Origin: Tessaracoccus lacteus
GTDB lineage: Bacteria; Actinomycetota; Actinomycetes; Propionibacteriales; Propionibacteriaceae
DNA: 64,000 nucleotides
Direction of reading: 5' to 3'
Assembly: GCF_029917005.1 (NCBI RefSeq)
Contig: NZ_CP123967.1
Span: forward strand, 2,170,001 to 2,234,000
Position numbers and translations under genes: made by a program. This document shows positions 39,052-48,411 of the stretch, piece by piece. Each line of letters starts with the position of its first letter. Position 1 is the stretch's first letter. The notes under the pieces are model-generated. The model worked only from the letters and a program-made list of their open reading frames with translations, was not told where the DNA came from and made no database searches.

Positions 39052-40295
39052 CGGGAGATCTCCAGTTTCACTTCGGTGCCCTCACCGGGGGTGGAGCGGA
39101 TCGTCGCGGAGCCGCCGTAGCGGTCCATGCGGGCCTTGATGGATTCTCTCACGCCCATCCTGCCCGAGGGAACGGCGTCGGGGTCGAAGCCCGCGCCCCG
39201 GTCCCGGACGAAGATCTCGATGCGGTCGTCCTCGGCCTCGGCGTACACGTCGATCCGCGGTGCACCGGAGTGCTTCGCGGCGTTGGTGACGGCCTCTCCC
39301 GTGGCCATGATCAGCGCCTCGACGCGGTCGTCGACGGTCGCGTCGCCGACGCAGACCAGCTCGACGTCGACGGGGAACCGGCCCTCCACGTCGGAGGTCA
39401 TCTCCCGCAGCGCGGAGCGGAGCGAGGCCGCGCGCGCGGTCTCGCCGTAGAGCCAGGTCCGCAGTTCGCGCTCCTGGCGGCGGGCGAGCTGCGCGACCGT
39501 GGCGGGGTCGTCGGCCTGTCGCTGGATCAGCGCGAGGGTCTGCAGGACCGAGTCGTGGAGGTGGGCCGCCATATCGGCCCTCGCCTCGGCACGCAGGCGC
39601 TCCGCGTCGGCCTGGCGGACGCGGGCCCGCTGCTGGTACAGCCAGGGCGCGGCGACGACCACGAGTCCGGCGAGCAGCACGCCGGAGGCACCGAGCACGC
39701 CCGGGAGCTGGGACAGGCCGATCTGGGTGGCGAGGATCCACGAGATGCCTAGGCCGACGAGCACGAGTCCGCCGACCAGCCGCAGCACGCTCATGGCACC
39801 GCCGCCGCGCGTGAGCCGCTGCCACGCTCCCCTGCGGTCCTCCGGCGCGACGCGTTCGTCGACCTGCAGCCAGATGGTGATGACGCCGAGGCCGCCGATC
39901 ACGGCGGGCCAGAACAGGCCGGTCGGCACGACGCCGCCGGACACGAAGAGCCACAACAGGCCGACCACGACAAGGCCACCGGCGATCACGACGCCGTCGT
40001 CGGGTTTGACGGGGGCGGCGGCCGCGGGGCGCATGCCCCTGCGCGTCGCCGCCGCGAGCCCGGCGGGTTCGTCGGACCCCTGGTAACGCGGCACCAGCAC
40101 CCACAGCGCGCCGTAGGCCAGTGCCCCGGCACCGGAGAACATGGCCGCGATGACGAAGCAGACGCGCACGAGCGTCACGTTGATGCCGAGGTGCGCGGCC
40201 AGCCCCTGGGCGACGCCGGCGATGACCTTGCCGCTGCCGGCCCGGCGCAGCGGCACCCGGGCAGGCGCGTCCTGGGCCGCGGGCAGGTTGGTCAT
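39048..40295 (-). CDS. sensor histidine kinase with N-terminal PspC domain
   Basis: A 415-residue HisKA_3-type kinase. A PspC domain is at residues 18-70 (KVIAGVAQGLAAHLGINVTL, then ALAYGALWVLVPRY), and further hydrophobic helices run to about 215. The phospho-acceptor region is AEARADMAAHLHDSVLQTLAL and the ATPase lobe has AVTNAAKHSGA and DRGAGFDPDAVPSGRMGV. It is probably a cell-envelope stress sensor, as for other PspC kinases. It starts at ATG 40295 and is divergent from a PspC-protein operon. Confidence 0.92.
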   Translation of the reverse strand: MTNLPAAQDAPARVPLRRAGSGKVIAGVAQGLAAHLGINVTLVRVCFVIAAMFSGAGALAYGALWVLVPRYQGSDEPAGLAAATRRGMRPAAAAPVKPDDGVVIAGGLVVVGLLWLFVSGGVVPTGLFWPAVIGGLGVITIWLQVDERVAPEDRRGAWQRLTRGGGAMSVLRLVGGLVLVGLGISWILATQIGLSQLPGVLGASGVLLAGLVVVAAPWLYQQRARVRQADAERLRAEARADMAAHLHDSVLQTLALIQRQADDPATVAQLARRQERELRTWLYGETARAASLRSALREMTSDVEGRFPVDVELVCVGDATVDDRVEALIMATGEAVTNAAKHSGAPRIDVYAEAEDDRIEIFVRDRGAGFDPDAVPSGRMGVRESIKARMDRYGGSATIRSTPGEGTEVKLEISR

Positions 40296-40409
40296 GGGTC
40301 CAGCCTGTCACGTCGACCCACCTGGGAACCAGCCCCGGCGGGGGTATCCAGGGACGGCTCAGGGGGTTTCCCGATGCGGTCGTTTCGCGCCATCGGCCAC
40401 ACTGGAGGC

Positions 40410-41507
40410 ATGTCCACCGAACTCGACCTCGCCTGGCTCGACCCGAGCTGTCGGGACCTGACGCGCCGCGAGGCCGACGGTCTCGGGTCGGGGCTGAGCC
40501 GCGCCATGGCGCAGCGGCTGGGCGTGGACGTCATCATCGTGCGCGTCGCGTTCGTGGTCCTTGCCCTCAGCGCGGGCCTCGGACTCGCCCTCTACGGCTG
40601 GGGCACGCTGCTGACCCGCGGCCCGCAAGGCAGCCGGCCCATCGATGCACTGCTCCCCTCCTTCCGGACGTGGAGCCTCGGGTCACAGAAGGCCGCGGTC
40701 ATCATCACGACGCTCATCTTCACGTTCGTGGTGGCCGCCTCCACGCCGCTGCCCTGGGGTGCGGGGTTCCTGCTGCTCGGCGTGGTGATCGTCGTCCGCC
40801 GGTGGGCGCTGCGCGGAGTCCGGTCTCCCGAGCCCACCGGCCAGGAGCTGAGCGTCGACGCGCAGCTCGTGGCATGGCGGTCCCGGCTCGAGGCCGCGGC
40901 GGGGACCACAGTCCACACCGTGCCAGAGCTGGACCTCGACACCGCCCCTGTGGTCCCGGCGCCCGCCCCGCCCCGGGCCCGACGCTCGTGGCTGGCGGGT
41001 CTAGCAGTGCTGGCCGCCGGGGGCGGAGTCGGCGCGATCGCGCACTTCGTGGCCGGGTTCTCCGATGCGGTCTCCCTCGCGGCCGGCGTGGTCGCGGCCG
41101 GCGCCACGGCCGTCGTCCTCGCGCTGGTGATGCGCACGCGTCGAGTTCCGCGGCTGGTGCTCGCGGCGCTTGCCGTCGCCGTCCTCAGCTGCGGCTGGCT
41201 CGCCAGCCAGTCTGGCGCTGGTCCGGCACCCGACCCCGGGGTCCTGGAGATCAGCGCCACCGCGACCGACGAGACCATCGACCTGGGCGAGGCGGATCTG
41301 ACCGGCGTGGACGAGGTCGTCATCCGCGCGGTGGCCGCGGACATCACCGTGGCCGTGCCCGGGCCGGTCGGCGAGCTCTCTTCGGACCTGACGCTCAGCT
41401 CTCTTGCCGCGGACCCCGACGTCGAGACGGACACCGGCGTGACGGTGCTCGACCGGCTGGTCATCGACGCCACCGCCTCTGATGTCAAGGTGGTGAGGGG
41501 CGAATGA
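40410..41507 (+). CDS. PspC-like N-terminal, multi-pass membrane protein
   Basis: A 365-residue protein. Its N-terminus resembles the PspC fold (SRAMAQRLGVDVIIVRVAFVVLALSAGLGLALYGWGTLL), followed by two membrane helix pairs and an extracytoplasmic C-terminal region ending in a beta-rich segment (GEADLTGVDEVVIRAVAAD, then VTVLDRLVIDATASDVKVV). Divergent from the PspC-kinase, it is likely a target or modulator of that system. It starts at ATG 40410, preceded by GGAGG, and overlaps the next gene by four bases. Confidence 0.8.
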   Translation: MSTELDLAWLDPSCRDLTRREADGLGSGLSRAMAQRLGVDVIIVRVAFVVLALSAGLGLALYGWGTLLTRGPQGSRPIDALLPSFRTWSLGSQKAAVIITTLIFTFVVAASTPLPWGAGFLLLGVVIVVRRWALRGVRSPEPTGQELSVDAQLVAWRSRLEAAAGTTVHTVPELDLDTAPVVPAPAPPRARRSWLAGLAVLAAGGGVGAIAHFVAGFSDAVSLAAGVVAAGATAVVLALVMRTRRVPRLVLAALAVAVLSCGWLASQSGAGPAPDPGVLEISATATDETIDLGEADLTGVDEVVIRAVAADITVAVPGPVGELSSDLTLSSLAADPDVETDTGVTVLDRLVIDATASDVKVVRGE

Positions 41508-41695
41508 ACCGACCCGGAATCGACGCGGGCGCCATCGCGCTCGGCCTTGCCGCCATCGGCTTCGGCGTGGTGCTCGTCCTCGCCGGGCAGCTGAGCTCGG
41601 CCGCCATCCAGCCCATCCTGGCCGTCATCCTCGCCGCCGCGGGGGGAATCGGTCTGCTGATCCACCGCGGCACCACCCGGAACCGCAACAAGTAA
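41504..41695 (+). CDS. small two-helix membrane protein
   Basis: A 63-residue protein with two transmembrane helices (GAIALGLAAIGFGVVLVLAG and IQPILAVILAAAGGIGLLIH) and a basic C-terminus. The ATGA overlap with the preceding gene marks it as a real coupled gene of the PspC cluster. No family could be named. Confidence 0.75.
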   Translation: MNRPGIDAGAIALGLAAIGFGVVLVLAGQLSSAAIQPILAVILAAAGGIGLLIHRGTTRNRNK

Positions 41696-41704
41696 GGAAA
41701 TGTC

Positions 41705-41965
41705 ATGAGTCTGTCCCGTAGCAACAACGCCATCGTCGCGGGCGTGGCCGGAGGCATCGCCAAGGCCGCCAACCTCGACCCCACCTGGATCCGCGTCGCC
41801 TTCGTCGTGCTGACCGTGTTCAGCGCCGGCACCGCCCTGGTCGTCTACGCCCTGCTGTGGGTCATCCTGCCGAAGGAGGGCCAGAGCGGGACGCTCGCGC
41901 AGGACGGGATCGAGAAGGCCAAGCGCTGGGCCGCCGACCGGAAGAACACCGACGGCGGCATCTGA
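41705..41965 (+). CDS. PspC domain protein
   Basis: An 86-residue protein made almost wholly of a PspC domain (SRSNNAIVAGVAGGIAKAANLDP is split across its start), with the helix VAFVVLTVFSAGTALVVYAL and the end LLWVILPKEG. A short charged tail follows. An AAGGAAA site precedes ATG 41705. It is the last gene of the operon divergent from the PspC-kinase. It is related to phage-shock-type membrane stress proteins. Confidence 0.9.
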   Translation: MSLSRSNNAIVAGVAGGIAKAANLDPTWIRVAFVVLTVFSAGTALVVYALLWVILPKEGQSGTLAQDGIEKAKRWAADRKNTDGGI

Positions 41966-41978
41966 GCCCATTGACGCG

Positions 41979-42014
41979 GACGGCCCCGTAGCTTCGTCGA
42001 GCTGCGGGGCCGTC
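41979..42014. terminator. terminator between the pspC cluster and guaA
   Basis: A 14-base inverted repeat (41979-41992 with 42001-42014, one wobble pair, eight-base loop) lies between the convergent PspC and guaA genes. Confidence 0.8.
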
Positions 42015-42030
42015 GGCCGTCCGGGTGGGA

Positions 42031-43581
<1,551 letters not shown>

Positions 43582-43670
43582 GCGGCCGAGTCTAGAGCTT
43601 CGACACACCCGTGGCACGTTCGGGGCCCTGGCCTGGGCCTCTCCGGAAAATCTCCGCTGCGTCGGGAATA

Positions 43671-43691
43671 AACCGCCCTGTCAGGCGGGTT
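43671..43691. promoter_or_regulatory. inverted repeat in front of cysK
   Basis: A 21-base nearly symmetric sequence (aaccgccctg around a central t) ends ten bases before the cysK start. Two central positions do not pair. It could be an operator for a sulfur regulator or a small leader hairpin. No regulator gene is nearby. Confidence 0.35.
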
Positions 43692-43700
43692 GGCGCTGAC

Positions 43701-44630
43701 ATGAGCATTTACCCGGACGTGACGGCGCTGATCGGCCGCACCCCCCTTGTCAAGCTGAACCGCATCGCCGGCGACAACGCGACCGTCGCCGCCAAGCTGG
43801 AGTTCTACAACCCCGCCAACTCGGTGAAGGACCGCCTCGGCGTCGCCATCGTCGATGCCGCTGAGGCCTCCGGAGAGCTGAAGCCGGGCGGCACCATCGT
43901 CGAGGGCACCTCCGGCAACACCGGCATCGCGCTCGCGATGGTCGGCGCCGCGCGTGGATACAACGTCGTCCTGACGATGCCCGAGACCATGTCGCTGGAG
44001 CGTCGCGCGCTGCTGCGCGCATTCGGCGCCGAACTCGTGCTAACCCCCGGCCCCGCCGGCATGCGTGGCGCGGTCGAGAAGGCCGAGGAGATCGCCAAGG
44101 AGCGCGGGGGTGTCCTTGCGCGCCAGTTCGCCAACCAGGCCAACGTGGAGATCCACCGCAGGACCACCGCCGAGGAGATCTGGAACGACACCGACGGCAA
44201 GATCGACATCCTCGTCGCGGGCGTCGGAACCGGCGGCACCATCTCCGGCGTAGGCCAGGTCCTCAAGGAGCGCAAGCCCGAGGTCCAGATCGTCGCCGTC
44301 GAGCCCGCCGAGTCGCCGATCCTGTCCGGCGGCCAGCCCGGCCCGCACAAGATCCAGGGCATCGGCGCCAACTTCATCCCCGAGATCCTCGACCGCTCCG
44401 TGATCGACGAGGTCCTCCCCCGCAACATCGACCAGGCCGTCGAGTTCGCCCGCAAGGCCGCAACCGAGGAGGGCCTGCTGGTGGGCATCTCATCGGGCGC
44501 CGCCCTCTCCGCCGCGGCCGAGATCGCCGCCCGCCCGGAGAATGCCGGCAAGACCATCGTGGCCATCGCCGCCTCCTTCGGCGAGCGCTACCTGTCCACC
44601 GTGCTCTTCGAGGGCCTGCTCGACAAGTGA
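43701..44630 (+). CDS. cysK: cysteine synthase A (O-acetylserine sulfhydrylase)
   Basis: PLP enzyme forming cysteine from O-acetylserine and sulfide. The 309-residue protein carries the PLP lysine K43 in [11 protein letters not shown], the substrate loop [11 protein letters not shown] and the phosphate-binding [13 protein letters not shown]-terminal [11 protein letters not shown] completes the family pattern. It starts at ATG 43701. No cysE gene follows; a terminator does. Confidence 0.95.
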   Translation: MSIYPDVTALIGRTPLVKLNRIAGDNATVAAKLEFYNPANSVKDRLGVAIVDAAEASGELKPGGTIVEGTSGNTGIALAMVGAARGYNVVLTMPETMSLERRALLRAFGAELVLTPGPAGMRGAVEKAEEIAKERGGVLARQFANQANVEIHRRTTAEEIWNDTDGKIDILVAGVGTGGTISGVGQVLKERKPEVQIVAVEPAESPILSGGQPGPHKIQGIGANFIPEILDRSVIDEVLPRNIDQAVEFARKAATEEGLLVGISSGAALSAAAEIAARPENAGKTIVAIAASFGERYLSTVLFEGLLDK

Positions 44631-44642
44631 CCTGAGTCCCGC

Positions 44643-44674
44643 GAACGGGGTCCGGCTGCCGCCGGGCCCCGTTC
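44643..44674 (+). terminator. terminator after cysK
   Basis: A 14-base inverted repeat (44643-44656 with 44661-44674, one wobble pair, four-base loop) lies 13 bases after the cysK stop. Confidence 0.8.
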
Positions 44675-44729
44675 ACTGCTTCTGGGCACCAGCCTAGCGA
44701 CGCGACGCCTCCCTTGGCTGCAGGGCTCG

Positions 44730-44882
44730 TCACCACGCACATGGCGCCGGTTGAGACAGCCATGACTTGTCAATGCCCTCCTCAAGAGCCCGTTCACAGG
44801 TGATCTCATCGAGAGGGATCGGCAGGTCGCCGCACGGATCCTCCCCGTCCCCATCCCGGCTCAAGGGCAGGCACTGGGTGGT
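44730..44882 (-). other. open stretch in frame after the NaeI-like endonuclease stop
   Basis: Directly after the endonuclease TGA the same frame stays open for about 50 codons, giving a coding-like peptide (DPCGDLPIPLDEITCERALE and DKSWLSQP among it) before a TGA at 44730-44732. There is no ATG or GTG start at its head. It may be a C-terminal tail separated by a recent stop mutation, a readthrough extension, or the remnant of another gene. Confidence 0.35.
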
Positions 44883-45821
44883 TCACCTCACGGCAGGTGC
44901 TGCGGTTGTCGGCTCCTCTCCGAGCCGCGCGAGCCGCCAGACACCATCCCCGATCGGCACTCCTTCGAAGGCGCTCTCCGCGGGAACTACCGTGACACTT
45001 ACCACTTCACCAGGCTCCGGTATCACTGCACCAAGCGCCCCAGCCAGACTCCTCTGCGCGTTGTAGTCCCCACTCAGGATGATGATGCCTTCGGGTTTGA
45101 GTGCGGAGCGCGACCCTCCGTTACTGCGAACTCTCTTCATGTAGTCCTTCTGCTGGGCAACGGTCGCGATGATGTTGTTACTCAGCCGTAGGTTCTGGGC
45201 CACGCGAAACAGCTCGTTGAGCCTCTTCTGTCCGCTCGGTTGACCCATCACGTGATCAACTAACTCCCGCGGGAGTTGCAGGAGCGCGTTGGGCTGCATC
45301 GGGTGGTCTCTGAACACCCACTGAACGGCCGCTCGCCCATCCGGGTTGAGGCTGGTCTTGCGGTCGCGGTTCTCACTCACCCGCCGATGCGCCGCGGTGG
45401 CCCTGACGACTCCCACACTCCACTGCGTCTTCGCATCATCAGCCTTAGCGACGAGCAGCAACTGCTCGAATGCCTCGACCGGAATCATCCACTGGCCACT
45501 GTGCGAGTACTTGCAGTCAATCTCCATACCCAAGATCGAGAAGTCGAGTAGGTCACCGTCCTCAAACTTGAACTCTCGCTGCAGGTTGATCTCAATCAGT
45601 GTTCCAAAGTGCGTCTTCTCAGTCTTGAAGAGCTGATCGAGGCGATACCGACCCGTCCGCTGGCCGTCATAGATCTGGTCGAAGGTCTCTCGGAAGACCT
45701 TCGCCATCCTCTCTCCGTGCGGATCCTGCACTCGTAGCCACGAGACGACCTCCGGTACGGCTGCGTCCTCCAGTACGGCTGCGTCTGCCTGCGGGTCACT
45801 CTGCGTTGGCTGCTCCACCAT
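44883..45821 (-). CDS. type II restriction endonuclease, NaeI family
   Basis: A 312-residue homologue of NaeI, a type IIE enzyme that binds two copies of GCCGGC and cuts one. The catalytic set known for NaeI (E70, D86, D95, K97) appears here as E77 (GTLIEINL), D93 (GDLLDF), D102 and K104 (EIDCKYS), with exactly conserved spacing. TGRYRLDQLFKTEKTHFG just before is family-typical. The C-terminal half would be the allosteric CAP-like DNA-binding domain. It starts at ATG 45821, divergent from the methyltransferase across 77 bases. Codon use is less G+C-rich than the core genes, suggesting transfer. GCCGGC specificity is inference. Confidence 0.88.
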   Translation of the reverse strand: MVEQPTQSDPQADAAVLEDAAVPEVVSWLRVQDPHGERMAKVFRETFDQIYDGQRTGRYRLDQLFKTEKTHFGTLIEINLQREFKFEDGDLLDFSILGMEIDCKYSHSGQWMIPVEAFEQLLLVAKADDAKTQWSVGVVRATAAHRRVSENRDRKTSLNPDGRAAVQWVFRDHPMQPNALLQLPRELVDHVMGQPSGQKRLNELFRVAQNLRLSNNIIATVAQQKDYMKRVRSNGGSRSALKPEGIIILSGDYNAQRSLAGALGAVIPEPGEVVSVTVVPAESAFEGVPIGDGVWRLARLGEEPTTAAPAVR

Positions 45822-45898
45822 GGCTAGCAGGCTAGCGTTCGCCGACGGAGCAGGGAGCCCACATAGGGATTGTCAGTCACCGCAGGTAGGTTTGCCCT
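45822..45898. promoter_or_regulatory. divergent promoter region of the restriction-modification pair
   Basis: The 77 bases between the endonuclease and methyltransferase starts must hold both promoters. Two copies of the hexamer palindrome gctagc lie at 45823-45828 and 45831-45836, almost on the endonuclease start, which could be a regulator site. No controller (C) protein gene is visible, so autoregulation by the methyltransferase or promoter strength would have to time expression. Confidence 0.4.
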
Positions 45899-46918
45899 AT
45901 GGAGAGAAGCAGAGCACTGACGTCTGTCGAGATCTGCGCCGGCGCCGGTGGTCAGGCACTTGGCCTGGAGCGCGCAGGTTTCGAGCACTCAGCTGTGATC
46001 GAACTCGACAAGCACGCCTGCGCGACGCTCCGAGCCAATCGTCCGGAGTGGAACGTCATCGAGGTTGACCTTCTTGAGTGGACGCCGCCCCAGACTCTGA
46101 TCGACAGCCGTGTTGACCTCTTCGCTGGCGGCGTGCCCTGTCCCCCATTCTCGATGGCCGGTCGACAACTCGGACGAGACGATGAGCGCGACCTGTTTCC
46201 CACCGCCCTCCGGCTTGTTGAGACGCTTCAGCCCCGCGCCGTCATGCTCGAGAACGTCCGCGGACTGCTCGACGCCAAGTTCGATGACTACCGTCGCCAC
46301 ATCCTGCAAGAGCTTCAGGAGATGGGCTTCCGCGGCGAGTGGCGGCTGCTCCAGGCCTCCGACTTCGGCGTCCCCCAACTGCGGCCGCGTTCCATCCTGG
46401 TAGCGCTCGCCGAAGAGTATGCGCCTTTCTTTGCGTGGCCCGAGCCTTCCGGACAGCCTGCCCCGAGCGTCGGCGAGGCGCTGGGCGACCTCATGTCCGA
46501 AGGAGGATGGCTGGGAGCCGCCGAGTGGGCGACCAATGCACAGACCATCGCGCCGACTCTTGTCGGAGGTTCCAAGAAGCACGGAGGCCCGGATCTCGGC
46601 CCGACACGTGCCCGACGGGCGTGGGCTGAACTGGGCGTCGAAGGCCGCACCATCGCTGATGCACCGCCTTCCCCATATCACGAGGGGATGCCGAGGCTGA
46701 CAGTGCGAATGGCTGCACGGGTTCAGGGGTTCCCCGATGATTGGCACTTCGTTGGGCGAAAGACCAACTCGTACAAGCAGGTGGGGAACGCCTTTCCTCC
46801 CCCAGTAGCCGAGGCCGTTGGGCGGGCAATCCGCAAGGCGTTGGAATCCGGTCAGGTCGCTGACCGGTCGCTCACCTTCGAACGAGACCCTCACCCCATG
46901 CCCGCTGCCGCCTCATGA
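45899..46918 (+). CDS. DNA (cytosine-5) methyltransferase, partner of the NaeI-like enzyme
   Basis: A 339-residue C5-cytosine methyltransferase. The SAM motif I is EICAGAGGQALGLERAGFEH. Motif IV GGVPCPPFS places catalytic Cys at residue 81, motif VI is ENV (118-120), motif VIII is QLRPR (160-164), and motifs IX-X (AARVQGFPDDW, YKQVGNAFPPPVA) close the fold. The target-recognition region between about 175 and 275 is short. It probably protects GCCGGC sites against the adjacent endonuclease. It starts at ATG 45899, right at the end of the shared promoter region. Confidence 0.93.
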   Translation: MERSRALTSVEICAGAGGQALGLERAGFEHSAVIELDKHACATLRANRPEWNVIEVDLLEWTPPQTLIDSRVDLFAGGVPCPPFSMAGRQLGRDDERDLFPTALRLVETLQPRAVMLENVRGLLDAKFDDYRRHILQELQEMGFRGEWRLLQASDFGVPQLRPRSILVALAEEYAPFFAWPEPSGQPAPSVGEALGDLMSEGGWLGAAEWATNAQTIAPTLVGGSKKHGGPDLGPTRARRAWAELGVEGRTIADAPPSPYHEGMPRLTVRMAARVQGFPDDWHFVGRKTNSYKQVGNAFPPPVAEAVGRAIRKALESGQVADRSLTFERDPHPMPAAAS

Positions 46919-46984
46919 CGCTCGACTAGACGCCGCTCGCTCACCTGCGACCCGCAGACGCCATGGACCTGGCAGTATGTGGCC

Positions 46985-48322
46985 ATGCAAGAGGACGCAG
47001 TTCCATTCGATCAGCTCGCGACTGCTGATCTGATCCTCGACCGCGTCTACCTCGGGGGCAGCTTCGGCAACTTCAGTGATGACCCTCTCGGCAGACTGAT
47101 GCCCGTTGGAAACCAGGGCGGTTTCAGATTCAAGGGCAGCGTCCTCGACAAGACCGTTCGGTTGGCCGTCCTCTACACCTCTGGTGAGGAGATCGACTGG
47201 CCCGATCACATTGAACCGACGACCGGCGACTTCACCTACTACGGCGACAACCGACGCCCCGGAAAGTCACTGCACGACACCCCGCGACGAGGCAATCTGC
47301 TGCTCCGAGACATCTTTGCCGCCTCACGCGCAGATGCCACAGAGAGGCTCTCGGTACCTCCCATTTTTCTGTTCGAGAAGGTCCTTGGCAGAGCCGTTCG
47401 CTTCCGCGGGTTGTTAGCTCCAGGATCTCCGAGACTCACGAGCGACGAGGAGCTCGTGGCAATCTGGCGCACGACGCGCGAGCTGAGGTTCCAGAACTAC
47501 CGTTCCCACTTCACAGTCCTGAAGACCCCACGAGTCTCTCGGGCGTGGATCAACGAAGTTCTGGCTGGCGACCCTCTAGGCCCCGCCTGCCCCTCGGAAT
47601 GGCGTGCCTGGGTCAGGAGTCGCATCTATCAGCCCCTTGAGGCGCCACGGAACACCAACGTTCGTTCCAAGCTCGAGCAGCTCCCTGATGCCACTGATCT
47701 GTGGATTCTCAAGGCCGTGCACCGGCACTTCTCTCTAGAGCCAGTGCAGTTCGAGAACTTCGCAGCCGAAATGTGGGTCCAGTTCGATCCGCATGTGACA
47801 TCGATCGAAGTGACTCGACCCAGTCGAGACGGAGGGCGCGACGCGATTGGCGAATATCAACTCGGACCGACAAGCGACCCGGTCAAGCTCCAGTTCGCCC
47901 TCGAAGCCAAGTGCTACGACCCCGAGGGCGGCGGGCTCGGCGTCAGGATGGTGAGCCGACTCATCTCGCGTATCAAGCACCGCGAGTTCGGAGTCTTCGT
48001 CACGACGGCGTTCATAGCCCAGCAGGCGTACAAAGAGGTACGAGAGGACGAGCACCCGATCGTGTTCGTGACTGGACGCGAGATCGTTGACATCCTGAAG
48101 CGCATGGGGATGAACGATCCCCGGACGCTCTGCTCTTACCTCGAACTCAAGTTCCCCCTCGGGGCCCCTGGGTCTCTGGTCAACCCCGGGGAGAGACCAG
48201 TTCCGTCCGACTGGGTTGCCGCTGGTGACGCGGAACGACCCGCAGCAGAAGCTACTAAGCTCCTCGTCGATGATGTTAGGTATCCGGAGCGCTCCCTCAA
48301 GGCAGCGCAATTGGGCTCTTGA
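46985..48322 (+). CDS. AspBHI-like modification-dependent restriction endonuclease (Mrr catalytic domain)
   Basis: A 445-residue endonuclease. Residues 5-190 match the N-terminal domain of AspBHI (LATADLILDRVYLGGSFGN, GNQGGFRF, FTYYGDNRRPGKSLHDT), which binds 5-methylcytosine. Residues 255-375 are an Mrr-like PD-(D/E)xK domain with D286 in GGRDAIG and E307-x-K309 in FALEAKCY, then VFVTTAFIAQQAYKEV. It lies 66 bases after the methyltransferase on the same strand. A methyl-dependent nuclease beside a cytosine methylase would need a recognition site that excludes the host mark. It starts at ATG 46985. The family call rests on sequence memory. Confidence 0.8.
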   Translation: MQEDAVPFDQLATADLILDRVYLGGSFGNFSDDPLGRLMPVGNQGGFRFKGSVLDKTVRLAVLYTSGEEIDWPDHIEPTTGDFTYYGDNRRPGKSLHDTPRRGNLLLRDIFAASRADATERLSVPPIFLFEKVLGRAVRFRGLLAPGSPRLTSDEELVAIWRTTRELRFQNYRSHFTVLKTPRVSRAWINEVLAGDPLGPACPSEWRAWVRSRIYQPLEAPRNTNVRSKLEQLPDATDLWILKAVHRHFSLEPVQFENFAAEMWVQFDPHVTSIEVTRPSRDGGRDAIGEYQLGPTSDPVKLQFALEAKCYDPEGGGLGVRMVSRLISRIKHREFGVFVTTAFIAQQAYKEVREDEHPIVFVTGREIVDILKRMGMNDPRTLCSYLELKFPLGAPGSLVNPGERPVPSDWVAAGDAERPAAEATKLLVDDVRYPERSLKAAQLGS

Positions 48323-48354
48323 GCGAAGCATGACCTCCCATCATTAGAGAGGCG

Positions 48355-48371
48355 CCCTGCGCAGCGCAGGG
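48355..48371 (+). terminator. short hairpin after the AspBHI-like gene
   Basis: A 7-base stem with three-base loop (ccctgcg-cag-cgcaggg) lies 32 bases after the stop, between convergent genes. It is a modest terminator candidate. Confidence 0.45.
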
Positions 48372-48411
48372 AGTCCGTCTCACTGAGCGGCGGAGGCCGC
48401 AGCGAGTGTTG

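Noticed and set aside
44588-44854. 88-codon minus-strand frame overlapping the cysK terminator
   Set aside because: Arg/Ser-rich composition, covers the terminator and has no ribosome-binding site.
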